In this document: positions 36,214 to 44,951 of the stretch, one piece after another
Layout of the letters: each line of letters opens with the position of its first letter
How positions within the stretch are numbered: position 1 is the first letter of the stretch
DNA from: Nannocystis bainbridge
GTDB taxonomy: Bacteria > Myxococcota_A > Polyangia > Nannocystales > Nannocystaceae
DNA length: 64,000 nucleotides
Direction: 5' to 3'
NCBI RefSeq assembly: GCF_028368995.1
Contig: NZ_JAQNDL010000001.1
Location: 4,464,001-4,528,000, forward strand
The notes under the pieces: model-generated
Database searches by the model: none
Seen by the model: only the letters and a program-made list of their open reading frames with translations
What the model was told of the DNA's origin: nothing
Translations under genes and position numbers: made by a program

Positions 36214-38010
36214 TCACTCGGGCGGCAGCAGCGCGAGGTCGAGGCCGCCCGGGTACCAGTAGCTGCCGTAGTCCATCACGCCGTAGGTGCTGACGCCGAA
36301 CTTCACGTTCGAGCTCATGCTGTGGCCGCCGGTGGCGGTGTCCGGCAGCTCGAGGTGGGCCATCGAGTAGCCGGCGCCGATCGGCTTGAAGCCGGTGACC
36401 ATCGCGCCGTCGACGGTGATCGTCGCGCCGTCGGGGGCGATGATGTCGGCGAAGTTCTGGACCCACAGCTTGTTGGCGTAGACGATGTAGTTGTCGCGGT
36501 ACTGCAGGATGGGGACCGCCTGGACCATCGCGGGGTCGCTGGTGCCGTAGCCGGCCTCCTGGCTGACCATGTACTGGACGACGAGGACGCGCTTGTCGGC
36601 GTCGACCTTGAAGCGGGCCACGGAGGTGGCGATCTCGATGAACTCGCCGGCCTTGGCGATCTTCTTGGCCGCGTTCTGATCGGGGGTGTAGACGAGGTTG
36701 GTGTCGTCCTCGGCGGCGATGATGCGGACGAAGGTGGCCTTCTCGAGGGCGTTGTCGGGGGTCTGGACCGGCGGGCCGACGAAGTACTCGCCAGACAGGG
36801 TCTCGAGCGGGAACAGCGACTCCTCGAGGTGATCGCAGGCGACGACGCCGATCGGGACCTGGGTGCATTCGTGGCCGCCGATGACCTGGACGGGCTTGTC
36901 GGCGTGCACGAACGAGCCGGTGAGGTCGCCGCCGGCCGCGCTGTAGACGGTGAGCACGTCGCCGGTGTTGAGCAGGGCCATGCCGCTGCCCTTGGCATCG
37001 ACGCCGCCGCCGGCCTGGGTGTTGGTGCCGCCGGGCGGACCCTGCAGCTTGACGATGGTGTTGTCGCGGCTGGCGACGACCGAGTAGAAGCCAGGCAGCA
37101 GGTAGTCGTCCCAGTACTGCCAGGAGGCGACCACGTAGTTGCCGGTCCAGGTGTTGACGGGGAGCAGCAGCGAGGCGTCGTTCGACTGGGACGCGTTGAG
37201 CGGCATGAACTGGTAGACGGTGACGGGCTTGGTGGCGCGCAGGCGGTAGGCGCCCTTCTTGGCGTGCTTGGTCGGACCTGAGCCCTGGATCAGCTCGGGC
37301 ACGAACGGCAAGGTGATGACCTTGACGTCCTCGGCCGGCACGGTGACCTGGGCGACGAGCTCGTCGCCGCGGGTGATGGTCACCATGGCGGTGGCTTCGG
37401 CGGCGTTGGAGATGGCGACCGCGAACGGGTTGTTGAGGTCGAAGATGTCGTACTGCTGGGTGACGGTCGGGTAGTACTCGCAGCCGATGTAACTGAGGCT
37501 GCCGAGCTTGGCGCAGGCGCCGACGCAGCCGCCGCCCTGGCCGTCGCAGCTGAGGCCGAGCAGCGGGTCGCAGTACTGGCCGGGCTCGTAGGCGGTGCCC
37601 TCGGTGTTGCAGACGAGCTCGTCCTGGCCGTCGCACTGCTTGGTGCCAGGCACACAGTCGACGCAGCCGATCCCGGGGGCGCAGGCGCTGGAGCACGCGG
37701 TCTCGTCGCTGAACCCGCCCATGCCGTCGCACACCTGCGCGAGGTCGCCAGCGCACACGATCTGGCCCTGGGGACACGGACCGGGCGGCGTGGTCGTCGG
37801 TTCGCTCGCGGTCGAATCACTCGTGCCGGTCGCGCTCGAGGTGGTCGGCTCGCCGCTGGTGACGTCGCTCGTCGGCGGCTCGCCGGTGGTGCTGCTGGTC
37901 CCCGGCGCGGTCGCGCTGGTGGGGTTGGCGCTGCCTGTCACCTGACCTGTGCTGTCGCCGCAGGCCGCGAGCACGAGGGCGAGGGGCACACACGAGAGAG
38001 AGCGGACCAT
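36214..38010 (-). CDS. Lipoprotein with Cys-rich region and IgGFc-binding-type domain
   Basis: 598-residue surface lipoprotein, function unknown. Signal MVRSLSCVPLALVLAAC (lipobox LAAC); Thr/Ser/Glu-rich stalk (about 20-75); Cys-rich segment (about 76-175, CPQGQIVCAGDLAQVCDG, GIGCVDCVPGTKQCDGQDEL, LSCDGQGGGCVGACAKLG); then a long beta-rich domain matching the IgGFc-binding protein N-terminal type (LSYIGCEYYPTVT, FDLNNPFAVAISN, YQFMPLNAS, DASLLLPVNTWTGNYVVAS, PVQVIGGHECTQVP, ACDHLEESLFP). This family is abundant in myxobacteria. ATG at 38010 starts the signal peptide. Confidence 0.88.
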   Translation of the reverse strand: MVRSLSCVPLALVLAACGDSTGQVTGSANPTSATAPGTSSTTGEPPTSDVTSGEPTTSSATGTSDSTASEPTTTPPGPCPQGQIVCAGDLAQVCDGMGGFSDETACSSACAPGIGCVDCVPGTKQCDGQDELVCNTEGTAYEPGQYCDPLLGLSCDGQGGGCVGACAKLGSLSYIGCEYYPTVTQQYDIFDLNNPFAVAISNAAEATAMVTITRGDELVAQVTVPAEDVKVITLPFVPELIQGSGPTKHAKKGAYRLRATKPVTVYQFMPLNASQSNDASLLLPVNTWTGNYVVASWQYWDDYLLPGFYSVVASRDNTIVKLQGPPGGTNTQAGGGVDAKGSGMALLNTGDVLTVYSAAGGDLTGSFVHADKPVQVIGGHECTQVPIGVVACDHLEESLFPLETLSGEYFVGPPVQTPDNALEKATFVRIIAAEDDTNLVYTPDQNAAKKIAKAGEFIEIATSVARFKVDADKRVLVVQYMVSQEAGYGTSDPAMVQAVPILQYRDNYIVYANKLWVQNFADIIAPDGATITVDGAMVTGFKPIGAGYSMAHLELPDTATGGHSMSSNVKFGVSTYGVMDYGSYWYPGGLDLALLPPE

Positions 38011-38286
38011 GCACGCATGGTAGGAGGCCGGACCGCCAGGGCCCCGGCGAGAGGCCGTGAGTTACGGAGGGAGGTCGAGGCGACATGTCCTTTGGGCAAG
38101 GTGGATCGGCGGGCTTCGACAGGGGCAGCGGCGCCGATCCTGGCGGAGGGCGAGATCGCGCAAACGCGTTCACGGTGCTGGCGCACGCCCGGCGCGGCCG
38201 TCTGCGCGTGGCGACATCCGTCGAGCCACCGCGGGCGAAGCCCGGGGGTTCGCTGTCCCGCGGGACAGGTTCATATTTTAGAAGAA
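38011..38286. other. Intergenic gap with two hairpins
   Basis: No gene. It holds family elements at 38082-38100 (CGACATGTCCTTTGGGCAAG-like) and 38253-38268 (perfect CTGTCCCGCGGGACAG), the second shortly before the acyl-CoA dehydrogenase stop. Confidence 0.6.
38253..38268. repeat. Dispersed hairpin, perfect 16-bp palindrome
   Basis: CTGTCCCGCGGGACAG, followed by the AT-rich TTCATATTTTAG, so on the plus strand it resembles a terminator-like stem. Confidence 0.7.
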
Positions 38287-40191
38287 TTACTCGGCGGCGG
38301 CGCGGTCGTCTCCGCGGTGGAGGCGGAGGGTCTCTTCGCTCAGCTCGCGGATCGCCGGGCTGTCGGCCAGGCCGTTCTCGAGCAGCTCGCTGAACTCGCC
38401 GTCGAGCAGGCGGCGGGCGGTGGCGTAGCGGTCGCGGTCGTCGTTGGAGCGGATCGCCCGGAAGCGGTCGGCGATCCGGCGGCGGGTCTGGCAGGCGAAG
38501 GCGTCCGCGAGCTCGACCGCGGCTGTCCCTTCGGGCAGGCCGGTGCGCTGGAGGACCTGGGCGCGGCTGATCGCCGCCGTCATGGCGAACAGGTCGGCGC
38601 CGATGTCGACGCAGCGGAACAGCAGGGCCTGGCGCTTCTCGAGGCTCGCGCCCTTGGCGACCATGAGGTGGAAGATCGTGCGCGAGAGGCGTCGGGTGGT
38701 GCGCTCGCACCAGCGGACGTGAGGCGCGAGCGCGCCGAACTCGGAGTAGCGCGGCCAGCGGCCCCAGCCGAGCCAGCGCGTCGGATACCAGCCGGCGTAG
38801 AACGCCCCGACCTGCGGCAGTTTGGCCAGCTTCTGCTTCATCGGCACCTTCGCGTCGACCAAATCGCCCGCCACCGCGAGGTGACGGTCCAGTGCTTCGC
38901 GGGCGATGAAGAGGTGCAAGATCTCCGAAGAGCCCTCGAAGATCAGGTTGATTCGGAAGTCGCGCATCATGCGTTCGACCGGGATCGGCGGCTCGCCGCG
39001 GGCCGCGAGCGACTGGCTGGTCTCGTAGCCGCGGCCGCCGCGGATCTGCAGCGTGCGGTCGATGATCTTCCAGCCCTCCTCGCTGTTCCACATCTTGGCG
39101 ACGGCGGCCTCGAGGCGGATGTCGCGGTCGCCGAGGTCGGCCATCGACGAGGCGAGGTCGCTCAGCGCGTCCATGGCGAAGGTCGTCGCCGCCATGTCGG
39201 TGAGCAGCTGCGCGATCGCGTCGTGCTTGCCGATCGCCTGGCCCCACTGCACCCGATGGTTGGCCCACTGGCGGCAGATCTCGATCGCGCGCTTGCTGGC
39301 GGCCGCGCACGAGGCGGGCAAGGTGAGGCGGCCCGTGTTGAGGGTGACGAGCGCGAGCTTGAGGCCGCGGCCCTCCTCCCACAGCAGGTTCTCCTTGGGC
39401 ACGTGGACGCCGGTGAAGCGGATGACGGCGTTCTCGATGGCGCGCAGGCCCATGAAGCGGCAGCGCTGGACGACCTCGACGCCGGGCCAGTCGCGCTCGA
39501 CGATGAAGGCGGAGATCTTGCCGGTGTCGGGGTGCCGGGCCATGACGACGTAGAGCTCGGCGATGGTGCCGTTGGTGCACCACAACTTCTCGCCGTTGAG
39601 GATGTAGTCGCCGCCCTCGGTGCGCTCGGCGGTGGTGTGCAGGTTGCCGGGATCGGAGCCGACGTCGCGCTCGGTGAGGGCGAAGGCGGACACGGCCCCG
39701 CGGGCGCACCGGGGCAGGTACTTGGCCTTCTGGGCGTCGGTGCCGAACAGCTTGACCGGCTGCGGCACGCCGATCGATTGATGCGCGGACAGCAGGGCGA
39801 CGAGGTTGCCGTCCTGGCTGGTGATGAGCTTGATGACCTCGCAGTACTCGCGCTGGGTGAAGCCGAGGCCGCCGTACTCGACGGGGATCTTCATGCCGAA
39901 GGCGCCCATGGCCGCGAGCTTGTCGATGACTTCCTGGGGGATCTGGCCGTCGCGGTCGATGGCCTCGGAGTCGACCTCGTCGGCGAGGAAGCGCCGCATC
40001 CGCTCGTAAAAGGCGCGGAAGGTCGGGCGCTCGGGCGGGACGTCCGGGAACGGGTGCACGAGGTCGAGCCGGAAGTTGCCGAGGAACAGCTCCTTGAGGA
40101 AGGAGGGCGCGCTCCACTCGGTCTCGCGGGACTCCTCGGCGACCTGGCGCGCCTCGGCTTCGGTAAACGTCTTCGCGGGGCGAGTCGTCAT
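38287..40191 (-). CDS. Acyl-CoA dehydrogenase with C-terminal extension
   Basis: 634-residue acyl-CoA dehydrogenase. N-terminal extension of about 70 residues before the first helical domain; IPVEYGGLGFTQREY; SAFALTERDVGSDPGNL (flavin/substrate loop); WCTNGTIAELYVVMAR; ENAVIRFTGVHVPKENLL; LQIRGGRGYETSQSL; and RMMRDFRINLIFEGSSEILHLF, where the catalytic Glu (FEGSSEI) lies. The last 150 residues are a helical extension as in the very-long-chain/ACAD9-like or myxobacterial long ACADs. ATG at 40191. An in-frame hairpin (38523-38538) encodes LPEGTA in the extension. Confidence 0.92.
   Translation of the reverse strand: MTTRPAKTFTEAEARQVAEESRETEWSAPSFLKELFLGNFRLDLVHPFPDVPPERPTFRAFYERMRRFLADEVDSEAIDRDGQIPQEVIDKLAAMGAFGMKIPVEYGGLGFTQREYCEVIKLITSQDGNLVALLSAHQSIGVPQPVKLFGTDAQKAKYLPRCARGAVSAFALTERDVGSDPGNLHTTAERTEGGDYILNGEKLWCTNGTIAELYVVMARHPDTGKISAFIVERDWPGVEVVQRCRFMGLRAIENAVIRFTGVHVPKENLLWEEGRGLKLALVTLNTGRLTLPASCAAASKRAIEICRQWANHRVQWGQAIGKHDAIAQLLTDMAATTFAMDALSDLASSMADLGDRDIRLEAAVAKMWNSEEGWKIIDRTLQIRGGRGYETSQSLAARGEPPIPVERMMRDFRINLIFEGSSEILHLFIAREALDRHLAVAGDLVDAKVPMKQKLAKLPQVGAFYAGWYPTRWLGWGRWPRYSEFGALAPHVRWCERTTRRLSRTIFHLMVAKGASLEKRQALLFRCVDIGADLFAMTAAISRAQVLQRTGLPEGTAAVELADAFACQTRRRIADRFRAIRSNDDRDRYATARRLLDGEFSELLENGLADSPAIRELSEETLRLHRGDDRAAAE
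38523..38538. repeat. Hairpin element inside the acyl-CoA dehydrogenase gene
   Basis: CTGTCCCTTCGGGCAG, in frame (LPEGTA). TGCCCGAAGGGACAG on the coding strand. Confidence 0.6.
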
Positions 40192-40380
40192 GCCGCGAGT
40201 CTGATCGCACTTGCGCAGGCTCGCCCCGGCGCCCCGAGCGCTCACGGCCTGGCGGGCAGAAGCAGACCCGTGCGGCTGCGGGCTTTGCGCCGGTCGGCGC
40301 GGCGGGCAGGGCGGCGCGTGGCGTGTGCACCCGCTCGTGCGCCGCGATCTGCCACAGGCGCTCGCGGCGTTTCGCCACGG

Positions 40381-40410
40381 CTGTCCGCGAGGACATGTCT
40401 GATGGGACAG
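40381..40410. repeat. Dispersed hairpin pair
   Basis: CTGTCCGCGAGGACATGTCT then GATGGGACAG: two overlapping units between divergent genes, upstream of the lipoprotein at 40470. Confidence 0.7.
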
Positions 40411-40469
40411 TGACTCCAGGGATTGCTCGGGTTTCGGGGCTGGCCCGCGAGGTGATAATAGAGGCGCTC

Positions 40470-41534
40470 ATGCGTAGCTTGATGGTCTCTTGTTTGGCGC
40501 TGCTCGCCGCCTGCCCGGGCGACGAGGCGACGTCTGTCTCTTCGGCCAGTTCGACGGCCGATCCGCCGAGCACCGGCGGGCCGGCGACGGACGCGAGCAC
40601 CGGGGGGACGCCGACGACCGGCGCGACGGAGGCGAGCACCACGGACGCGATCACGTCGGAGGCGAGCACCGCGGAGGCCCCGACGAGCACGACGGGCGAG
40701 GCCGGAGTGGCGGGGCTCGAGTTGATGCAGCGGCTGGCGGGCTTGTGGAGCGGGCCGGCCTCGATGACGCCGCTGGGGACGTTCCCGCTGCTGAACATGG
40801 ACCTGCGCGCGGCTTCGGGGCAGGTGCTGTTCAGCCGCGTGGACCTCGACGCGAACAACAGCCTGCGGTTCGCGTTCGCGGTCGAGGACCACGGGTCGGG
40901 GCCGACGCTGGTGTACCGCAACGGCGGTTATTTCCTGGGGATGCTCCGCGACTCGCGGGCGGCGCTGACGGAGCACACGGACTCGAGCTGGCGGTTCTGC
41001 TCGGTCACGAAGGGCTGCGAGTACATCGACGCGACGTTCGCGTTCGACGGCGAGGACCACGTGATCCTCGACGTGAAGGTGAAGGGGATCCAGCACGTGT
41101 ACTGGGACGCGCTGCGCGAGGAGACGCGGGCGCTGCCGGAGCCGTTCCCGGCCGAGGCGCCGCCGCTGGCCCCCGACGCGCCGTTCCCGACGATGCCGAG
41201 CCTGAAGGTCGATGTGTCGTGGGCGGAGCCGCTGGCGGTGGACGGCGGGGTGTGGGCGATCGTGACGACCGAGCCGTGCGACCTGCAGTTCACCTGCAAG
41301 CACAGCCGCTCCCTGCTGGCTTCGGCGCCGGCAGGGGCGACTTCGGCGTCGCTGACGATGGAGCAGATCCACACGGGGCCGTACAAGCTGACGGTGGTGC
41401 TCGACCGCAACGGGAACATGGACGAGACGCTGTTCCCGGACGCGGGCGACGGAGTGTCGCTGCCGAACCAGGCGGTGATGGTGGCGCCGGCAGGCGAGAC
41501 GAGCGTGAAGACGGCGATCGTCGTCGATCTTTGA
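40470..41534 (+). CDS. Thr/Ser-rich stalk lipoprotein
   Basis: 354-residue predicted lipoprotein. Signal MRSLMVSCLALLAAC with lipobox LAAC sets the ATG at 40470. Stalk of about 65 residues rich in Thr, Ser, Ala and Gly, then a globular domain (about 85-354: LMQRLAGLWSGPASMTPLG, RFAFAVEDHGSGPTLVYRN, WRFCSVTKGCEYIDATFAF, GPYKLTVVLDRNGNMDE). The last part resembles proteins with a small Ig-like strand pattern. No enzyme motif recognised. Confidence 0.8.
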   Translation: MRSLMVSCLALLAACPGDEATSVSSASSTADPPSTGGPATDASTGGTPTTGATEASTTDAITSEASTAEAPTSTTGEAGVAGLELMQRLAGLWSGPASMTPLGTFPLLNMDLRAASGQVLFSRVDLDANNSLRFAFAVEDHGSGPTLVYRNGGYFLGMLRDSRAALTEHTDSSWRFCSVTKGCEYIDATFAFDGEDHVILDVKVKGIQHVYWDALREETRALPEPFPAEAPPLAPDAPFPTMPSLKVDVSWAEPLAVDGGVWAIVTTEPCDLQFTCKHSRSLLASAPAGATSASLTMEQIHTGPYKLTVVLDRNGNMDETLFPDAGDGVSLPNQAVMVAPAGETSVKTAIVVDL

Positions 41535-41596
41535 ACGTTGGGACATGTTCAAGGGGGCATGTCCTGATGGGCATGTCCTGTCGGGCATGTTCTTTG
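41532..41596. repeat. Dispersed palindrome cluster at a 3' end
   Basis: Begins at the stop codon of the lipoprotein gene: TTGAACGTTGGGACATGTTC, AAGGGGGCATGTCC, TGATGGGCATGTCC and TGTCGGGCATGTTC. Four CATGT units spaced by 15-18 bases. Confidence 0.75.
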
Positions 41597-41699
41597 ATGC
41601 GATCCGGGTCGGGATCCGCCGGGGCATGGCCGGGGTCGGGCTCGCGGATGAATCGAAGCGGGCGCGGCTGCCCGGTCCTTCGGGGCGGCAGGAGGTGCT

Positions 41700-42647
41700 A
41701 TGCTCGCGCGCGTGTCGCCCGAGGTCCTGCGGCTCGCCGCCTTGCTCGAAGAGTCGCTCCGCGCGCTGGCCGAGGTGCCGCTGGCGGAGCTGGTCGCGGG
41801 GCGAGCGCTGCCGGAGCCGAGCGCGGCGCTGGTGGAGCACCTGCGGGCCCACCGGGCGGGGCTGGCGGGCTGGCTGCGCACGCCGGCCTGCGCCGAGGCG
41901 CTGTGCGTGCGGCTGGCCCGGTGGCTGTGGAGCCGCAACCAGTACGTGCGCCTCGATCGCGCGGCGCTGACGGCGGCGTGCGCCCGGGCGGCCGAGGCGC
42001 TGGCCGAGGGGCTCGAGGGCGAAGCTGATCCGAAGGACATGTCCGAACGGCTAGTACGCACGGGACAGGAGCTGCAGGCCCGGGTGGCGGCGCTGGTCCG
42101 CGCGGGCGGGGGCAAGACGGACGTGGTCTGCAGCGAGTACGCGGTGACGCTGCAGCGCGACGCGCTCGGGCTCGGCGACGCGCCGCTGGCAGCGCCGGTG
42201 CTCGACGTCGGCTGCGGGGCGTCGGCAGGGTTCGTGCGCGCGCTGCGAGCGGAAGGGGTGGCGGCGACCGGGCTCGACCGCGAGGCGCCAGAGGACGTGG
42301 CGCTGGTGGGCGACTGGTTGAGCTTCCCGTTCGGGCAGGATCGCTGGGGCACGATCGTGTCGCACCAGGCGTTCTCGCTCCACTTCGTGCATCAACACCT
42401 GGCGCAGGGGCCGGAGGCGTACGCGTACGCGCGGGTGTACATGGCGATGCTGCGAGCGCTGAAGCCGGGCGGGCGGCTGGTGTACGCGCCAGGGCTGCCG
42501 TTCGTCGAGGGGATGCTGCCGAAGGCGACGTACCGCTGCACGCGAGTGCCGCTGCCAGAGGCGATGATGAGCGAGGCGGTGCACGCGCTCGAGCGCGCGG
42601 CCGGGTTCGAGCTGGCGTACGCAGCCCACGTGGAGCGGCTGGCCTGA
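41700..42647 (+). CDS. SAM-dependent methyltransferase
   Basis: 315-residue protein. The first 140 residues are an Ala/Leu/Arg-rich helical region. Residues about 150-300 form a class I methyltransferase domain with motif I PVLDVGCGASAGFVRAL, an acidic post-I position (GLDRE), FPFGQDRWGTIVSHQAF and LKPGGRLVYAPGLPF. The radical SAM/SPASM gene follows after 21 bases on the same strand, so the two probably form an operon and may act on one substrate. An in-frame hairpin (42031-42050) encodes DPKDMSE in the N-terminal part. Substrate unknown. Confidence 0.82.
   Translation: MLARVSPEVLRLAALLEESLRALAEVPLAELVAGRALPEPSAALVEHLRAHRAGLAGWLRTPACAEALCVRLARWLWSRNQYVRLDRAALTAACARAAEALAEGLEGEADPKDMSERLVRTGQELQARVAALVRAGGGKTDVVCSEYAVTLQRDALGLGDAPLAAPVLDVGCGASAGFVRALRAEGVAATGLDREAPEDVALVGDWLSFPFGQDRWGTIVSHQAFSLHFVHQHLAQGPEAYAYARVYMAMLRALKPGGRLVYAPGLPFVEGMLPKATYRCTRVPLPEAMMSEAVHALERAAGFELAYAAHVERLA
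42031..42050. repeat. Hairpin element inside the methyltransferase gene
   Basis: CGAAGGACATGTCCGAACGG, with a GGACATGTCC perfect core, in frame in the N-terminal region (DPKDMSE). Confidence 0.65.
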
Positions 42648-42668
42648 GGTTCGTGGTAGCCTCCGGCT

Positions 42669-43988
42669 GTGGGGATCCGCGAGGAGCGTCGCCGCCTGCC
42701 GATCGTGGCGTTGGCCCCGCCGACGCGCTCCCGCAGGGCGCTGCCGATCGCGGCCGGTCAGGCCCCGGTGCCGCGGATCGTGGTGTGGGAGTTCACGAGC
42801 GCGTGCGACCAACACTGCGCCCACTGCGGGCCGCGCTCGGGCAAGCGACGGCGCGATGAGCTGACGACCGAGGAGGCGCTGCGCCTGTGCGACGAGCTGG
42901 CGGCGGCCGGGGTCGGCGAGGTGACGCTGATCGGGGGGGAGGCGTACCTGCGCCCGGACGTGCTGCAGATCGTGCGAGCGATCCGCGAGCGCGGGATGAG
43001 CTGCACGATGACGACCGGCGGCTACAGCCTGACGGCCGAGATCGCGGAGGCGCTGGTCGAGGCGGGGGTGCAGAGCGTGTCGGTGTCGATCGACGGATTG
43101 GCGGCCTGCCACGACGCGCTGCGGGGGCGACCGAAGAGCTTCGAGCGGGCGTTCGCGGCGCTGCGCCACCTGAAGGCGGCAGGCTCACAGGTGTCGGCGA
43201 ACACGCAGATCAACACGAGGACGCTGCCGGACCTGGAGGGGCTGCTCGAGCTGCTGGCGCCGGAGGGGATCCACAGCTGGCAGGTGCAGGTGACGATGGC
43301 GCACGGGGCAGCGGCGGACCACCCGGAGATCTTGCTGCAGCCGTACGAGATGCTGGCGGCGTACGAGGTGGTGGAGCGGCTGCTGGCCCGCTGCGAGGCG
43401 CTGGGGATCCGTCTGTACCCGGGCAACAGCCTGGGATACTTCGGTCCGCTCGAGCACCGGCTGCGCCGCAACTCGACGCAGCGCGGGCACTACTTCGGCT
43501 GTCAGGCGGGGATCTCGGGGGCGGCGGTGTCGAGCCACGGCGAGGTGAAGAGCTGCCCGAGCCTGGGGGATGAAGGGGTGGGCGGGTCGTGGCGCGAGCA
43601 CGGGTTCGCGGCGCTGTGGGAGCGCGCGCCGGAGATCGTGTACATGCGCCAGCGGACCCGCGCGGAGCTGTGGGGGCTGTGCGCGAGCTGCTACTACGCG
43701 GCGGTGTGCATGGGCGGCTGCACTTCGATGAGCGAGCCGCTGCTCGGCCGCCCGGGCAACAACCCGATGTGCCACCACCGAGCGCTCGAGCTCGACCGCC
43801 AGGGGCTGCGTGAACGCATCGAGCCGGTCCGCGCTGCGCCAGGGCAGCCGTTCGACCACGGGCTGTTCCGGCTGATCCGCGAGCACAAGGACCCGGAGCA
43901 GCGGGCGCTCCACGGGCCGGTTCACGTCGACGAGCCGCGGAGGTCCCGGGTCGAGGAGCCGCGCGGGTCAGGCTCGCCGCTCGAGTGA
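42669..43988 (+). CDS. Radical SAM/SPASM-domain protein
   Basis: 439-residue radical SAM enzyme. Core cluster motif CDQHCAHC (about 44-51), LIGGEAYLRPDVLQIV and VSVSIDGLAACHDALRG. The C-terminal SPASM region has GCQAGISGAAVSSHGEVKSC and CASCYYAAVCMGGC, with Cys for auxiliary Fe-S clusters. Such proteins mature ribosomally made peptides, install quinone cofactors or modify enzymes. The start GTG at 42669 is 21 bases after the methyltransferase stop. No obvious precursor peptide lies nearby; the C-terminal 60 residues are basic and low in conservation. Substrate not known. Confidence 0.88.
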   Translation: MGIREERRRLPIVALAPPTRSRRALPIAAGQAPVPRIVVWEFTSACDQHCAHCGPRSGKRRRDELTTEEALRLCDELAAAGVGEVTLIGGEAYLRPDVLQIVRAIRERGMSCTMTTGGYSLTAEIAEALVEAGVQSVSVSIDGLAACHDALRGRPKSFERAFAALRHLKAAGSQVSANTQINTRTLPDLEGLLELLAPEGIHSWQVQVTMAHGAAADHPEILLQPYEMLAAYEVVERLLARCEALGIRLYPGNSLGYFGPLEHRLRRNSTQRGHYFGCQAGISGAAVSSHGEVKSCPSLGDEGVGGSWREHGFAALWERAPEIVYMRQRTRAELWGLCASCYYAAVCMGGCTSMSEPLLGRPGNNPMCHHRALELDRQGLRERIEPVRAAPGQPFDHGLFRLIREHKDPEQRALHGPVHVDEPRRSRVEEPRGSGSPLE

Positions 43989-43997
43989 GGGCTGGGC

Positions 43998-44076
43998 TTC
44001 AGGACATGTCCTGAAGAATGTCGAGTTTCGAGATGGTCGCGAGGACATGTCTGACGCGACATGTCCTCAGGGACAA
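43998..44076. repeat. Dispersed hairpins including a perfect 20-bp palindrome
   Basis: CTTCAGGACATGTCCTGAAG (43998-44017) is a perfect 20-bp palindrome, the longest single copy seen. GAGGACATGTCTGACGCGAC continued by ATGTCCTC (44042-44069) forms a second, longer stem. Lies between convergent genes. Confidence 0.85.
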
Positions 44077-44085
44077 TCAGGACGG

Positions 44086-44664
44086 TCAGTGCAGGTCGTC
44101 GATCTGGGCCGGCGGGGCGCCGTAGGGCAGCGGCAGGGTGTCGAAGGTGTCGTTGGTGGTCGAGTCGGTGTCGGTGCCCGTGCTCGTGGTGGTGGTGCCG
44201 TCGGTGTCGAGGGTGGTGGTGCCCTCGGTGTCGCCGGTGGTGGTGGTGGTGTCGAGGGTGGTGGTGCCGTCGGTGTCGAGGGTGGTGGTGCCCTCGCTGG
44301 TGACGGTGGCGCTGTCGGAGGCGGTCTCGGTCGGGTCGCCCGGGCCAGTCGTCGAGGCGCCGGTGGTGGCCGAGGTGCCGGTGTCACTGGCAGTGCCGGT
44401 GTCGCTGACCGTGCCGGTGTCCGTGGTGGTGACGGGCTCCTGGGTGGTCTGCGTCCCCTGCGAGGTGCCGCTGTCGCTGCCGTCGCTGTCGCTGCCGACC
44501 GTCTCGTTCTTCGACGGCTCGGAGCAGGCGGTGAGGCCGAGGCCGAGCACCGCGCCGAGCACGAGGGCGGGGAACGTCGGGGCCGAACGCAGCGGCGCGG
44601 CGCAGAAGCAGCAGGTGGCGACGTCGCCCAGGATGTGACGGGAGCACGCGGGACAGAGCTGCAC
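44086..44664 (-). CDS. Zinc-ribbon, single-TM protein with long Thr/Asp/Gly-rich tail
   Basis: 192 residues. N-terminal zinc-ribbon (QLCPACSRHILGDVATCCFC), one hydrophobic segment (PTFPALVLGAVLGLGLTAC), then about 120 residues of Thr/Ser/Asp/Gly repeats (SDTGTASDTGTSATTG, TTTLDTDGTTTLD) ending in a short non-repetitive tail. The GTG at 44664 places the ribbon at the N terminus; longer in-frame starts add basic, unstructured sequence. The Cys in LTAC resembles a lipobox but lies too far from the N terminus to be a normal signal. Function unknown. Confidence 0.7.
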   Translation of the reverse strand: MQLCPACSRHILGDVATCCFCAAPLRSAPTFPALVLGAVLGLGLTACSEPSKNETVGSDSDGSDSGTSQGTQTTQEPVTTTDTGTVSDTGTASDTGTSATTGASTTGPGDPTETASDSATVTSEGTTTLDTDGTTTLDTTTTTGDTEGTTTLDTDGTTTTSTGTDTDSTTNDTFDTLPLPYGAPPAQIDDLH

Positions 44665-44873
44665 GGGGGCAGCATAGGCGAGTTCGCGGGCGCCGAGTAG
44701 ACCGCGCGATCGTCGGCGAGCGCGGGATGAGAGGAATGCCGGCTGCGCGCAGCGCGAGCTACGAGCGCGATGGGGAGGTTCGCACGCGCCACGGTCGAGC
44801 ACGCTCGCGGCTCCCAGGCCGGAGCGGCGAGGGAGCCCCCGACCCGGGCGGACTCGCGCGGAGGCGAATCAGA

Positions 44874-44935
44874 TGTCCCGCGGGACAGGTGGCGAGGTTT
44901 CGTGATGTCCTCGAGGACATGTCCTCGAGGGCATA
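44874..44935. repeat. Dispersed hairpin pair
   Basis: TGTCCCGCGGGACA (44874-44887, perfect) and TGTCCTCGAGGACATGTCCT continued by CGAGGGCATA (44906-44935), in the 287-base gap before the next lipoprotein stop. Confidence 0.8.
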
Positions 44936-44951
44936 TCGACGCGCAGCGCGC

